Positions 1 to 8,346 of a DNA stretch of 64,000 nt are shown piece by piece. The DNA is taken from positions 57,952 to 121,951 of the forward strand of contig NZ_LMIJ01000002.1 in NCBI RefSeq assembly GCF_001428665.1, written 5' to 3'. The notes below the pieces were generated by a model. The model made no database searches and was not told where the DNA came from. It worked only from the letters and a program-made list of their open reading frames with translations. The position numbers and the translations under genes are program-made. Position 1 is the first letter of the stretch; every line of letters begins with the position of its first letter. Origin of the DNA: Acidovorax sp. Root219 (lineage in GTDB: Bacteria; Pseudomonadota; Gammaproteobacteria; Burkholderiales; Burkholderiaceae_C).

Positions 1-33
1 GAACCGCTTCGCTGAGTTTTGTTAGCCGCTCTT
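1..33. repeat. Right end of a dispersed intergenic hairpin repeat
   Basis: The first 33 bases match 39044-39076 with one mismatch (gttagccgctctt here, gttatccgctctt there). At the second locus the sequence is the right arm of a roughly 115-bp inverted-repeat element, so the window opens inside a second copy. The left arm lies outside the window. Confidence 0.75.
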
Positions 34-170
34 GGTAAGCCCCATGGCCCGGTAGCGCTTGCGCTCCTGACTCGGCCCTGCCGCATCCGCCACAGGGCGA
101 TGGCGGCACCTGCTACCCCAACCTGATGTATGTTCAGCGCCTCTGCCAGGCGCTGCATCCCCCATTGAAG

Positions 171-551
171 ATGCCTCTCGTCACCATTCTTGTAGAAGAC
201 AACAAACCCATTTGCGACACCCTGGTCCCGGCGCTGGAAGAAACTGCCAACGCGCAGGTGGTCGCCATTGCAAAAACGTCGACGGGCGCCGGGCAGGCGC
301 TGGCGCGCTGGCGCGGCAAGTGGCACCTGCTGGTGGTCGACCTGCACCTGGGCCAGGGCTCGGGCCTCGACGTGCTGCAGGCCGTGGGGCCGCGCTCTTC
401 GGACCAGCATGTGCTGGTGCTTTCCAACTACGCCACACCCGAGATGCGCGAACGCTGCCTTGCCCTGGGGGCGGATGCGGTGTTCGACAAGGTGACCGAG
501 CTGCAGGCCTTCTTCGAGCACTGCACGCAGTTGCCCGAAGTGGTGGTTTGA
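171..551 (+). CDS. Receiver-only response regulator
   Basis: A 126-residue single-domain REC protein with no output domain. It has the acidic pair in LVEDN near residue 8, the likely phosphoacceptor Asp in VVDLHL, a Ser in LSNYA at the switch position, and the conserved Lys in FDK. An in-frame ATG lies 45 bases upstream, but the internal start at 171 matches the N-terminus of a close paralogue at 42086. Such proteins usually relay phosphate or bind a partner. No kinase is adjacent here, whereas the paralogue sits beside a hybrid histidine kinase. The function call is family-based and the partner is unknown. Confidence 0.85.
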   Translation: MPLVTILVEDNKPICDTLVPALEETANAQVVAIAKTSTGAGQALARWRGKWHLLVVDLHLGQGSGLDVLQAVGPRSSDQHVLVLSNYATPEMRERCLALGADAVFDKVTELQAFFEHCTQLPEVVV

Positions 552-618
552 TCGCGTAGTGCAGGCGGGATGCGCGAGGCTCGGCGGTCATTGCGGGCCC
601 TGCGCAACGGCTTCTCGG

Positions 619-2034
619 TCAGCCTTCCCCTCGCTGCGCGGCACGCTCCTGCGCCCGCATCTGCTTGGACAGGGCCAGCACTTCCTTGAGCGGTATGCCC
701 TCCTCCTGTGCGTGCCAGGCCACCGAATGCCCTTCGTGGTCCCGGGCCTTGGTGCTGGCGCCAGCGAGCAGCAGCCAGTGCAGGCCTTGCATGCGTGCGC
801 TGTTCCACTCGTAGATGTAACGCATGGCGCACATGAGCGGCGTCTTGCCTTCGGAATCCACGCTGTCCACCTGCGCTCCGCGCGAGAGCAGGAACTCGAT
901 GCCCTGGTTCGACTGCAGGGCGAAGTGCGTCATGGCGGCCGTGTGCAGCGGCGTTTCGCCGGCCTCATTGGGGCGGTCGATGTCACAGCCATGGGCCAGC
1001 AGCAGGTCGATCATCGCGAAGCGCCGCAGGTATACCGCGTGGTCCAGCCAATTCTCGTGGGCCGGCTCGGTGCGGCCCTCTGCCACCGCCCGTAGCAGCA
1101 GCCTCTGCAGCAACTCCGGTGTGCCGCCATCGATGCAGGTGCCCAGGGTGGATGCCTCGTCCTCTCCCTCGGCCCAGCACAGCGCCGGGGCATGGTCCAG
1201 CAGCAGGTGGGCAGCCTCGGGTTGGCCCTGCGCCAGCGCCCATTCAGTGGCCGAGTAGCCCTCGGCCACCAGGGCGTGCTCCACCACGTAGCGGTAGAGC
1301 GCCCGTTGGGACCAGAGGTCCCCGGGCTCTTGGATCGCATCTTCCATCGCCGCAAGTTCCTGCAGCGCGGGTGTCAGGTGCACGGTGGCATTCACGTCCG
1401 CGCCGGCCGCCAGCAACTGCCGCATCGCGTCCACTTGCCCGCCCAGCAGCGCGTTCACCAGCGGGGTGTTGCCGCCGGCGTCCGGCTGGTTCACCAGGGG
1501 GCCGTGCAGGGCCAGCAATGCGGCCAGCGCGTGGGGTGCACCCCGCAACGCGGCCAGGCAAAGTGCCTCGCCAGGTGTGGCCGCACTTGAGGACAGCAGG
1601 GCCTGCAATCGCGCCACGTCGTCGTCCCACAGTGCTGCCACCAGGGGCTCGCCACGCCGCCCGGCCAGCGCGTGCATGCAGGGCGTCACGGCTGTGCCAT
1701 CCACCAGGTGCACGATGCCTGTGGGGTGCGCGGATTCCAGTGTCTTGCGCATAAGCTTGGCCCGGCGGGCGCCCAGCGCGGCCAGGCCTGCGCCCATCGT
1801 GCGCCACACCCTGTGTTCATAGGCGTGCAGGACCAGGTCGCCCATGACCCGCAGGCCCTGCGCGTCGGCCGGGCCACTTTCCACATAGGTCCACTCGTCG
1901 TCTTCGGCCTCGGGGCAGTGGCGGTGCAGGTGCTCCACCAGCTCCTGGGGCCTGTCGTTCAGCAGGGCGGCAAAGGCGCTGGCCTGTGTCGGGTCATCAA
2001 AGAGGCAGTCGAATTGGAGCGGGAGTTCCATCAT
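619..2034 (-). CDS. Ankyrin-repeat protein
   Basis: About 471 residues with several ankyrin repeats. The clearest are around GNTPLVNALLGGQVDAMRQL in the middle and GETPLHTAAM and GKTPLMCAM near the C-terminus, each followed by the LLxxGAxxx helix-turn. Ankyrin arrays mediate protein-protein contacts; no enzymatic domain or signal peptide is visible. The frame stays open upstream to a TTG at 2100, but the first ATG codons are at 2034 and 2031 (MMELPLQFD), and the upstream part is unlike a normal N-terminus. No strong ribosome-binding site helps to decide. The specific role is unknown. Confidence 0.8.
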   Translation of the reverse strand: MMELPLQFDCLFDDPTQASAFAALLNDRPQELVEHLHRHCPEAEDDEWTYVESGPADAQGLRVMGDLVLHAYEHRVWRTMGAGLAALGARRAKLMRKTLESAHPTGIVHLVDGTAVTPCMHALAGRRGEPLVAALWDDDVARLQALLSSSAATPGEALCLAALRGAPHALAALLALHGPLVNQPDAGGNTPLVNALLGGQVDAMRQLLAAGADVNATVHLTPALQELAAMEDAIQEPGDLWSQRALYRYVVEHALVAEGYSATEWALAQGQPEAAHLLLDHAPALCWAEGEDEASTLGTCIDGGTPELLQRLLLRAVAEGRTEPAHENWLDHAVYLRRFAMIDLLLAHGCDIDRPNEAGETPLHTAAMTHFALQSNQGIEFLLSRGAQVDSVDSEGKTPLMCAMRYIYEWNSARMQGLHWLLLAGASTKARDHEGHSVAWHAQEEGIPLKEVLALSKQMRAQERAAQRGEG

Positions 2035-2143
2035 GGGCGTACGGGCCTGGTGGGGTGCAAAAAAGCTGGAGGGTGGGTGGATGGCAACCAGGGCGGGCAA
2101 GGCATGTGCCCGCGCCCGCCTCCGTAACCAGCGCGATTCCAGG

Positions 2144-2504
2144 TTACCGGGCGGCAGCGTTCTGTTTGGCCTGTGCCCACCAGGCGTCGAATGGCGCGGG
2201 CAGGGGCAGCCGCATCTTCACTTCCGAGTTGCTGTGCCTGATGCGCAGCCGCGTTCGTAGCCGGGCCATTCTTGCGTGTGGGCCGCGGCGCCCCGGGGGA
2301 ACAAGGCCTGTAGGTGCAGGCAGGCCTCAGGGTACTGGTCGTCTTGCGGCGCCAGCGGCTGCCGGGCTGCAGCCAGGGCGGCAGTGTCGATGCCCAGCCC
2401 ATGGGCGTCCGATAGCTCTTGCAACGCACGGAGCAGGTCTTGCGTGCGCTGCGCATCCAGGCGCAGGGGGAGGGGCTGTCTTCTTTGGCAGTCGTCACGG
2501 TCAT
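2144..2504 (-). pseudogene. Probable frameshifted small gene, unknown function
   Basis: Three consecutive minus-strand frames look like pieces of one protein. MTVTTAKED starts at 2504. A helical stretch, QRTQDLLRALQELSDAHGLG, then lies in the next frame and ends at a stop at 2218. A third frame carries KMRLPLPAPFDAWWAQAKQN and ends at 2144. Each piece has normal-looking codons only over its own segment. This suggests one gene of about 120 residues broken by two frameshifts, or two short overlapping genes. Family not recognised. Confidence 0.4.
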
Positions 2505-2858
2505 CGGTCCATGGAAGGGGTGGGGCGGTCCATGGACGATGATAGACAGGGCGCGTGGAGCGTCGGTGGACAGTGTGTCCAGTCCGCGCAGTGGCCTTGT
2601 GGCTGCGGCACCGTCCAAGACATGACGCCAAGTAACGGAGTGCATCGTTCAACGCTAACCCGGCAGCCGCGATAGAAGTACCTGGGCGGCACACTGGAGT
2701 GGGAGCAACAGCAGCCACCGCACTTCACACTGCTGCTCGTCTGAGCTCTCGGCAAGCAGTCGAACGAGACGGTCTCCTGCATGCTTTGCCGCGCCCTGGC
2801 GGTGTACACAGCTCTATGTGCCGGGGGCGGGGCGGTGCCGAGGGTAGGGCAGACCCCC
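2505..2858. other. Intergenic stretch without a recognised gene
   Basis: About 350 bases between a decayed minus-strand gene and the end of bdhA. Short frames exist on both strands but none has a convincing start, domain or codon pattern. No terminator or repeat was recognised. Confidence 0.5.
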
Positions 2859-3641
2859 TTACTGCGCCGCCCAACCCCCATCCATGTTCCACGCCACGCC
2901 ACGCACATTGTTGGCGGCGGCAGAACAGAAGAACACGGCCAGTTCGCCCAGCTCTTCAGGCGTGGTGAACTGCATCGAGGGCTCTTTTTCGCCCAGCAGC
3001 AGCTTCTTCGCGTCTTCGTTCGACAGGCCGTGTTCGGCCGCCTTGGCGTCCACCTGTTTTTGCACCAGGGGGGTCAGCACCCAGCCGGGGCAGATCGCGT
3101 TGCAGGTGACGCCGGTGGTGGCGTTCTCCAGCGCGGTCACCTTGGTGAGGCCGACGATGCCGTGCTTGGCGGCCACGTAGGCGGATTTTTGCGCCGAGCC
3201 GACCAGGCCGTGGACCGATGCCAGGTTGATGATGCGGCCCCAGTTGGCGGCCTTCATGGCGGGCAGGGCCAGGCGCGATGCGTGGAAGGCGCTGCTGAGG
3301 TTGATGGCGATGATGGCGTCCCACTTCTCGACGGGGAAGTCTTCCACATTGGCCACGTGCTGGATGCCGGCGTTGTTGACCAGGATGTCCACCCGGCCGA
3401 ACTGGCTGGCGGCGTACTTCATCATGTCTTCGATGTCGGCCACGCGGCCCATGTCGGCGCCGTGGTAGGCCACCTGGGCGCCGGCTGCCTTGCCGGCAGC
3501 CAGCACTTCGGCGCGGGGGGTGTCCACATCACCGAAACCGTTCAGGACGATATTGGCGCCCTGGCTGGCGAGGGCTTTTGCAATACCGAGGCCGATGCCG
3601 CTGGTGGAGCCAGTGACGAGGGCCGTTTTGCCTTTGAGCAT
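2859..3641 (-). CDS. bdhA: 3-hydroxybutyrate dehydrogenase
   Basis: A 260-residue classical SDR. It interconverts D-3-hydroxybutyrate and acetoacetate with NAD(H), in the turnover of polyhydroxybutyrate. Visible: the TGSTSGIGLG nucleotide-binding loop at the N-terminus, NNAG in the middle, the catalytic Ser-Tyr-Lys set (NLASVHGL, then SAYVAAKHG), the PGWVLTPL loop and a GGW C-terminal end. The LVQKQVDAKA segment is typical of this subfamily. ATG 3641 is chosen because GGAG sits at normal spacing before it; a GTG nine bases upstream is possible. It fits with the PHA regulator phaR elsewhere in the window. Confidence 0.93.
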   Translation of the reverse strand: MLKGKTALVTGSTSGIGLGIAKALASQGANIVLNGFGDVDTPRAEVLAAGKAAGAQVAYHGADMGRVADIEDMMKYAASQFGRVDILVNNAGIQHVANVEDFPVEKWDAIIAINLSSAFHASRLALPAMKAANWGRIINLASVHGLVGSAQKSAYVAAKHGIVGLTKVTALENATTGVTCNAICPGWVLTPLVQKQVDAKAAEHGLSNEDAKKLLLGEKEPSMQFTTPEELGELAVFFCSAAANNVRGVAWNMDGGWAAQ

Positions 3642-3768
3642 GTGAGTCACTCCGAATGAAAGGTGAAGATGAATATGAATTACGATGAAGGCAACGCCTT
3701 GCCAGGGCTCCTGGCGGGCGCCGATTGAACGCAGGCATTATCAAGTGCCGCTACTGGATTTCGCACCC

Positions 3769-4743
3769 ATGATAGAACCTACGCTGAACTACGTACTGTG
3801 CCCCGGCCCCGGGGCCACAGCGGTGCCCGCCGGCCAAGACCCTGCTGCCGCGCGGCCCGTTACCGGCCCGCAGCACCGCATGGCGTATTGGGAGTGGAAT
3901 GCCACGGGCAACCCCGCCCACCCGCACGTCATCGTCTGCGTGCACGGCCTGTCGCGCCAGGGGCGCGATTTCGACGTGCTGGCGCGCGAGTTGAGCCAGC
4001 ACGCCCGCGTCATCTGCCCCGACGTGGTGGGCCGCGGCCAGAGCGACTGGCTGGCCGACCCCATGGGCTACCAGATCCCCCAGTACGGCGCCGACATGCT
4101 GGCCCTGCTGGCGCAGTTGCACCAGCAGGCGCCCATCACCACGCTTGACTGGGTGGGCACCAGCATGGGCGGGCTGATCGGCATGGGCGTCATCGGCCAG
4201 CCGGGGCTGCCGCTGCCCGTGCCGGTGCGCCGCCTGGTGCTCAACGACGTGGGCCCGGTGATCCAGTGGCTGGCGATCCAGCGCATCGGCCAGTACCTCG
4301 GGTTTGCCGCCCGGTTCGAATCCCTGCAGCAGGCGGCCGACGCCACCTGGGCCGTCTCCACCAGCTTTGGCCCGCACACGCCGGCCCAGTGGCTGGAGCT
4401 GTCGCGCGCCATGGTGCGCAGCCTGCCCGAGGGCGGGCTCACCTTGCACTACGACCCCGCCATCGCCGTGCCGTTTCGGGCCATGACGCAAGAGGCCGCC
4501 GCTGCGGGCGAGGCATTCTTGTGGCAGCTGTACGACCAGATCACGGCGCGCACGCTGCTGCTGCGCGGCGCGGATTCGGACCTGCTGTCGCATGAGACCG
4601 CGCAGGCCATGGCCGAGCGCGGCCCGCGCGCACAGCTGGTGGAGTTTGCGGGCGTGGGCCATGCGCCCACCCTGGTCGCGGCCGACCAGGTGGCCGCCGT
4701 GGCGGGCTTCCTGTTGGCGGGAGAGGGTGCCGCCACCGCATGA
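3769..4743 (+). CDS. Alpha/beta hydrolase
   Basis: A 324-residue alpha/beta-hydrolase-fold enzyme. The oxyanion-hole HG is in VCVHGLSRQG, the nucleophile elbow is GTSMGG with Ser as nucleophile, an acidic residue is in LLLRGADSDLLS and the His is in GVGHAP. The substrate is not predictable; esterase or C-C hydrolase activity is usual. ATG 3769 (MIEPTLNYV) is preferred over an earlier in-frame ATG at 3685, whose extension looks non-native. Its stop overlaps the start of relA (ATGA), so the two are probably translated together. Confidence 0.85.
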   Translation: MIEPTLNYVLCPGPGATAVPAGQDPAAARPVTGPQHRMAYWEWNATGNPAHPHVIVCVHGLSRQGRDFDVLARELSQHARVICPDVVGRGQSDWLADPMGYQIPQYGADMLALLAQLHQQAPITTLDWVGTSMGGLIGMGVIGQPGLPLPVPVRRLVLNDVGPVIQWLAIQRIGQYLGFAARFESLQQAADATWAVSTSFGPHTPAQWLELSRAMVRSLPEGGLTLHYDPAIAVPFRAMTQEAAAAGEAFLWQLYDQITARTLLLRGADSDLLSHETAQAMAERGPRAQLVEFAGVGHAPTLVAADQVAAVAGFLLAGEGAATA

Positions 4744-6968
4744 AGACGCTTGCCCCGCCCCCCGGCCCGCCGCTGAACACGGCCGAGGCCGTGCCCCAGC
4801 TGATCGCGGCCACCGCCCACACGCTGCCCGAACAGCTCAATGCACTGGTGCGCGCACGCGCCTTTGCCGAGCCGTTGATCGCCAGCGAAGCGCTCGATTC
4901 TGGCGAGAACACGCTGGCCCACGCCGATGCCGTGGCCGCCATCTTGAAGACCATCGGCGGGTCTGAAGCCATGCAGGCCGCCAGCTACCTCGTGTACTCG
5001 TGCGTGCACCTGAACAAGCCCGAGGAAGTGATCACCAAGGCCTTTGGCGCCAACTTTGCCGCGCTGGCGGTAGAGACCACCAAGCTCGTGCGCGTGCAGC
5101 AGCAGGCGCGCGGCGCCCAGGCGCTGGACGACCCGGCCCTGCAGACCGAGAACGTGCGCAAGATGCTGCTGGCCTTCTCGCGCGACCTGCGCGTGGTCAT
5201 GCTGCGCCTGGCCTCGCGGCTGCAGACGCTGCGCTTTCACGCGGCCACCAAGCTGCCCATGTCGCCCAGCCTGGCGCGCGAGTCGCTGCAGGTGTTTGCC
5301 CAGTTGGCCAACCGCCTGGGCATCTGGCAGGTGAAGTGGGAGCTGGAGGATTTGTCCTTCCGCTTTCTGGAGCCCGACACCTACAAGGAGGTGGCGCGCC
5401 TGCTCGATGAGAAGCGCGGCGAGCGCGAGGTGTACATGGAGCAGTTGCGCGCCCGGCTCGAATCGGACCTGCGTGCGCGCAGCATCAGCGCCAGCGTGCA
5501 GGGCCGGCCCAAGCACATCTACAGCATCGTCAAGAAGATGCGCGGCAAGTCGCTCAACTTCGACCAGGTGTACGACATCCGCGCGCTGCGCGTGGTGGTG
5601 CCCACGGTGAAGGATTGCTACGCCGCCCTGAGCTGGGTGCACCAGCGCTTTGCGCCCATCGTCGAAGAGTTCGACGACTACATCGCCAAGCCCAAGGCCA
5701 ACGGCTATCAGTCGCTGCACACCATCGTGCGCGACGACCTCAACGGCAAGCCCATCGAGATCCAGATCCGCACCCAGGCCATGCACGAGCATGCCGAGCA
5801 CGGCGTGGCCGCGCACTGGGCCTACAAGGAGGCGGGCACCAAGGGCTATGCGGGCGTGGCCGCCACGGGCGAATACGACGCCAAGATCGCCGTGCTGCGC
5901 CAACTGCTGGCGTGGGAGCGCGACCTGGCCGGCCATGCGCAAAAGAGCAATGGCCTGTTCGAGGACCGCATCTACGTGCTGACCCCCGAGGCCGCCGTGG
6001 TCGACCTGCCCCAGGGCGCCACCCCGGTGGACTTTGCCTACACCGTGCACACCAGCCTGGGCCACCGCTGCCGCGGCGCCAAGGTCGACGGCGTGATGGT
6101 GCCGCTGAACACCGCGCTGCAGAACGGCCAGACGGTGGAGATCGTCACCGTGAAAGAGGGCCGGCCCTCGCGCGACTGGCTCAACGCCGAGCTGGGCTAC
6201 CTCACCAGCAACCGCGCCAAGGCCAAGGTGCGCGCCTGGTTCAACGCCCAGGCCACGCACGAAACCGTGGCCCGCGGCCGGGAGGCCGTGGAGCGCCTGC
6301 TGCAGCGCGAGGGCAAGACGGCCGTGAAGCTCGACGACCTGGCCGTGCAGCTGGGCTTCAAGTCGGCCGACGCACTGTTCGAAGTGGTGGGCAAGGACGA
6401 GTTCTCGCTGCGCAACATCGAGACCGTGCTGCGCCCGGCCGAGCCCCCGCAGAACGACGACGACTACCTGCTGCTCAAAAAGCCGCGCGGCAACGAATCA
6501 TCCAGCCCCAAGGGCGGCGTGCTGGTGGTGGGCATCGACTCGCTCATGACCCAGCTGGCCAAGTGCTGCAAGCCCGCGCCGCCCGACGACATACGCGGCT
6601 TTGTCACGCGCGGCAAGGGCGTGAGCGTGCACCGCGCCGATTGCAGCAACTTCCGCGAAATGGCCGCCAAGAACGGCGAGCGCGTGATCGACGTGGACTG
6701 GGGCCTGCCCAAGGCCAGGGCCACAGACAAGCCTGCCGTCTACCCCGTGGACGTGGCCGTGGAAGCCGCCGACCGCCAGGGCCTGCTGCGCGACATCTCC
6801 GAAGTGTTTGCGCGCGAGAAGACCAACGTCATCGGCGTGCAGACCCAGTCGGTCAAGGGCACGGCGTGGATGACCTTCACCGTGGAGGTGGCCGATTCAG
6901 GGCGGCTGAACAAGGTGCTGGGGATCGTGGCGGGGGTGCAGGGGGTGCGGTCGGCCCGGCGCCGGTAA
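4740..6968 (+). CDS. relA: RelA-type (p)ppGpp synthetase
   Basis: 742 residues with the long RelA/SpoT layout: a pseudo-hydrolase HD region (about 50-190), synthetase domain (about 250-360), TGS (about 410-470), a helical and CC/zinc-finger region containing LAKCCKP and HRADC, and a C-terminal ACT domain (from about 665). It makes pppGpp/ppGpp from ATP and GTP or GDP on starved ribosomes. The HD signature expected near residue 88 is replaced by VYSCVHLN, so hydrolase activity is probably lost. The synthetase motif reads EFDD, the form of monofunctional RelA rather than the RFKD of bifunctional SpoT/Rel. It overlaps the upstream hydrolase by four bases. Confidence 0.95.
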   Translation: MKTLAPPPGPPLNTAEAVPQLIAATAHTLPEQLNALVRARAFAEPLIASEALDSGENTLAHADAVAAILKTIGGSEAMQAASYLVYSCVHLNKPEEVITKAFGANFAALAVETTKLVRVQQQARGAQALDDPALQTENVRKMLLAFSRDLRVVMLRLASRLQTLRFHAATKLPMSPSLARESLQVFAQLANRLGIWQVKWELEDLSFRFLEPDTYKEVARLLDEKRGEREVYMEQLRARLESDLRARSISASVQGRPKHIYSIVKKMRGKSLNFDQVYDIRALRVVVPTVKDCYAALSWVHQRFAPIVEEFDDYIAKPKANGYQSLHTIVRDDLNGKPIEIQIRTQAMHEHAEHGVAAHWAYKEAGTKGYAGVAATGEYDAKIAVLRQLLAWERDLAGHAQKSNGLFEDRIYVLTPEAAVVDLPQGATPVDFAYTVHTSLGHRCRGAKVDGVMVPLNTALQNGQTVEIVTVKEGRPSRDWLNAELGYLTSNRAKAKVRAWFNAQATHETVARGREAVERLLQREGKTAVKLDDLAVQLGFKSADALFEVVGKDEFSLRNIETVLRPAEPPQNDDDYLLLKKPRGNESSSPKGGVLVVGIDSLMTQLAKCCKPAPPDDIRGFVTRGKGVSVHRADCSNFREMAAKNGERVIDVDWGLPKARATDKPAVYPVDVAVEAADRQGLLRDISEVFAREKTNVIGVQTQSVKGTAWMTFTVEVADSGRLNKVLGIVAGVQGVRSARRR

Positions 6969-7044
6969 GGCGGTCGTGATGGGCGCCTGGAGGATGTTTA
7001 GCAAAATTTTGCTGAGACTTTCCAGGACGCCCTTTTTTTGTGGC

Positions 7045-7050
7045 TATAAT
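7045..7050 (+). promoter_or_regulatory. Probable -10 element of the tRNA-Val promoter
   Basis: A perfect TATAAT lies 24 bases before the tRNA. No good -35 hexamer is seen at 16-18 bases; TTTCCA at 7019-7024 is the nearest candidate at a longer spacing. Confidence 0.5.
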
Positions 7051-7073
7051 CGTGGTCTTGAACAGAACAACAC

Positions 7074-7150
7074 AGGCGCGTAGCTCAGCTGGTTAGAGCA
7101 CCACCTTGACATGGTGGGGGTCGTTGGTTCGAGTCCAATCGCGCCTACCA
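7074..7150 (+). tRNA. tRNA-Val (GAC)
   Basis: A 77-nt cloverleaf with an encoded CCA end. The acceptor arm pairs AGGCGCG with CGCGCCT, the D-loop reads AGCTGGTTAGA, the anticodon stem CCACC/GGTGG encloses loop TTGACAT with anticodon GAC, and the T-loop contains GGTTCGAGTCC. It marks the left edge of the accessory region at 7.2-16 kb, but I see no duplicated 3' end that would mark an attachment site. Confidence 0.95.
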
Positions 7151-7233
7151 AGGTTCCTTCTGAAGAGACCAGCTTCAGAAATTAACGGAATCTTGAAGAA
7201 GACTGCAAGCAAGCAGTCTTGGAAAAAGCAAAC

Positions 7234-7256
7234 AGCCACCTTCGGGTGGCTTTTTC
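7234..7256 (+). terminator. Intrinsic terminator after tRNA-Val
   Basis: AGCCACC-TTCG-GGTGGCT followed by TTTTTC: a 7-bp stem, a stable tetraloop and a U tract. A separate hairpin (AAGACTGC/GCAGTCTT) lies just upstream at about 7199-7220. Confidence 0.85.
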
Positions 7257-7550
7257 GTTTCTGGTTGTTGCGTCAAGTTTGGCGCGCTCGCGGGGTAATG
7301 CTTAACTTGTCGGCCAACGCCGCTCTGGGCTGGTCGGAGTGACGACCGGACCAAGGCCGAGCAGCGCAACTGCGCAACCGAAGCGCTACGCGTACTGGCT
7401 GCCAAGTGCGCCGCAGCCACTGCCGCGCGCAAGCACGCACGCACCAACAGCGAGCCGACCCCACCTTGGGCCTGAAGCCGAGCAAGCCCGCCGACTTGTG
7501 CGCGAGCACGCAAGCCATGGGCGACAAGTGGCTGCGGGGAGGGCGTGACC

Positions 7551-7988
7551 ATGAGGGCCGCCGTCCTGCTGCTGGGCCTGCTGGCGCTGGTAGGCTGCGC
7601 GAGCACCGCGCCCGCCGGGCGTACCCTTGTCCTCGTGCCCTTGGAGTGTCGCGAGCCGTTGCCCGACCGGCCCGCCATGCCTACCGAGTTGCTGCTGCCT
7701 GGGGTTCACCCCTGCGTGCTGCTGCGCGCGGCCCTGGCCGAGATCGACCGGCGCGAAGGCTACGAGGTGCAGTTGCGGGGGGGCGCTGGCAGTCGGTCTA
7801 TCACCCGTTGGGGCGCTAACAAAATGAAACACTACCGTGTAACATCTGCCGCAAGGAGAGGGCTATGCACGGTTGTAATCTTTGGAAACTGCGATGAAGG
7901 TCGATGCGCCGCCGTTGCTACCGGCCGGAATCCATCACTTGACAAGCTTCGCATTGAAAGAGTTGGCCGTAGACGCGTTCCCGGCTGA
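7551..7988 (+). CDS. Small lipoprotein, phage spanin (Rz1)-like N-terminus
   Basis: The product begins MRAAVLLLGLLALVGCAST, a short lipoprotein signal with lipobox LVGC and a Pro-rich mature start, as in phage outer-membrane spanins (Rz1). ATG 7551 follows GGGGAGGG at good spacing. Only about the first 85 residues look native. The remaining frame overlaps the leader peptide and start region of the next gene and has poor composition, so the original stop may have been lost. No convincing Rz partner remains upstream, so this may be a lysis-module remnant. The Rz1 assignment is inference from size and lipobox. Confidence 0.5.
   Translation: MRAAVLLLGLLALVGCASTAPAGRTLVLVPLECREPLPDRPAMPTELLLPGVHPCVLLRAALAEIDRREGYEVQLRGGAGSRSITRWGANKMKHYRVTSAARRGLCTVVIFGNCDEGRCAAVATGRNPSLDKLRIERVGRRRVPG
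7865..7897 (+). CDS. 10-residue leader peptide upstream of the nucleotidyltransferase gene
   Basis: The frame MHGCNLWKLR starts seven bases after a strong AAGGAG (7853-7858). Its TGA overlaps the ATG of the next gene as ATGA. The downstream gene itself has only a weak ribosome-binding site, so translation of this peptide probably delivers ribosomes to it. Coding status is inferred from the site and the overlap. Confidence 0.45.
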   Translation: MHGCNLWKLR

Positions 7989-8346
7989 CACACGCAGGGG
8001 TGAGTTGCTTGGAAAATTTCTCGCTTGGAGGGAGGCCCTGCGATCTTTGGGTGTTGGCGGCATTGCGTGGATCGACGGATCTTTCCTGACGAGCAAGATA
8101 GGGCCCGACGATATCGACTTAATTTTTTGGTCCCCAAGTTTTATAAGCCCGCTCAATTCGAATCAAGAGCGACTCCTCGCATCGCTGCTCGACAAAGCGG
8201 CTTGCAGAGCACTTTTTGATTTGGACGTCTATTGCGAATCACCGCCTCCCCATATGGTGATGCATCGAGAAGCATACTGGAAGGGATTGTTCGGTTTCGG
8301 GCATGACGGCAGAACAGCAAAGGGCATAGCAGAGGTCGTTATATGA
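7894..8346 (+). CDS. Nucleotidyltransferase-fold protein (DUF6932-like)
   Basis: 150 residues. The centre reads WIDGSFLTSK...PDDIDLIFW, which fits the GS-x-D-x-D metal-binding signature of minimal nucleotidyltransferases and the DUF6932 type of protein. Such proteins often occur in toxin-antitoxin or defence pairs with an adjacent gene. Base composition is visibly less GC-rich than the flanks. The next gene overlaps by four bases (ATGA). A TTG at 7882 is an alternative start, but ATG 7894 is coupled to the leader peptide. Catalytic activity and substrate are not shown by the sequence. Confidence 0.65.
   Translation: MKVDAPPLLPAGIHHLTSFALKELAVDAFPADTRRGELLGKFLAWREALRSLGVGGIAWIDGSFLTSKIGPDDIDLIFWSPSFISPLNSNQERLLASLLDKAACRALFDLDVYCESPPPHMVMHREAYWKGLFGFGHDGRTAKGIAEVVI

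Noticed and set aside
4449-6260. A 603-residue antisense open frame across relA
   Set aside because: Shadow of the strongly conserved relA coding sequence.
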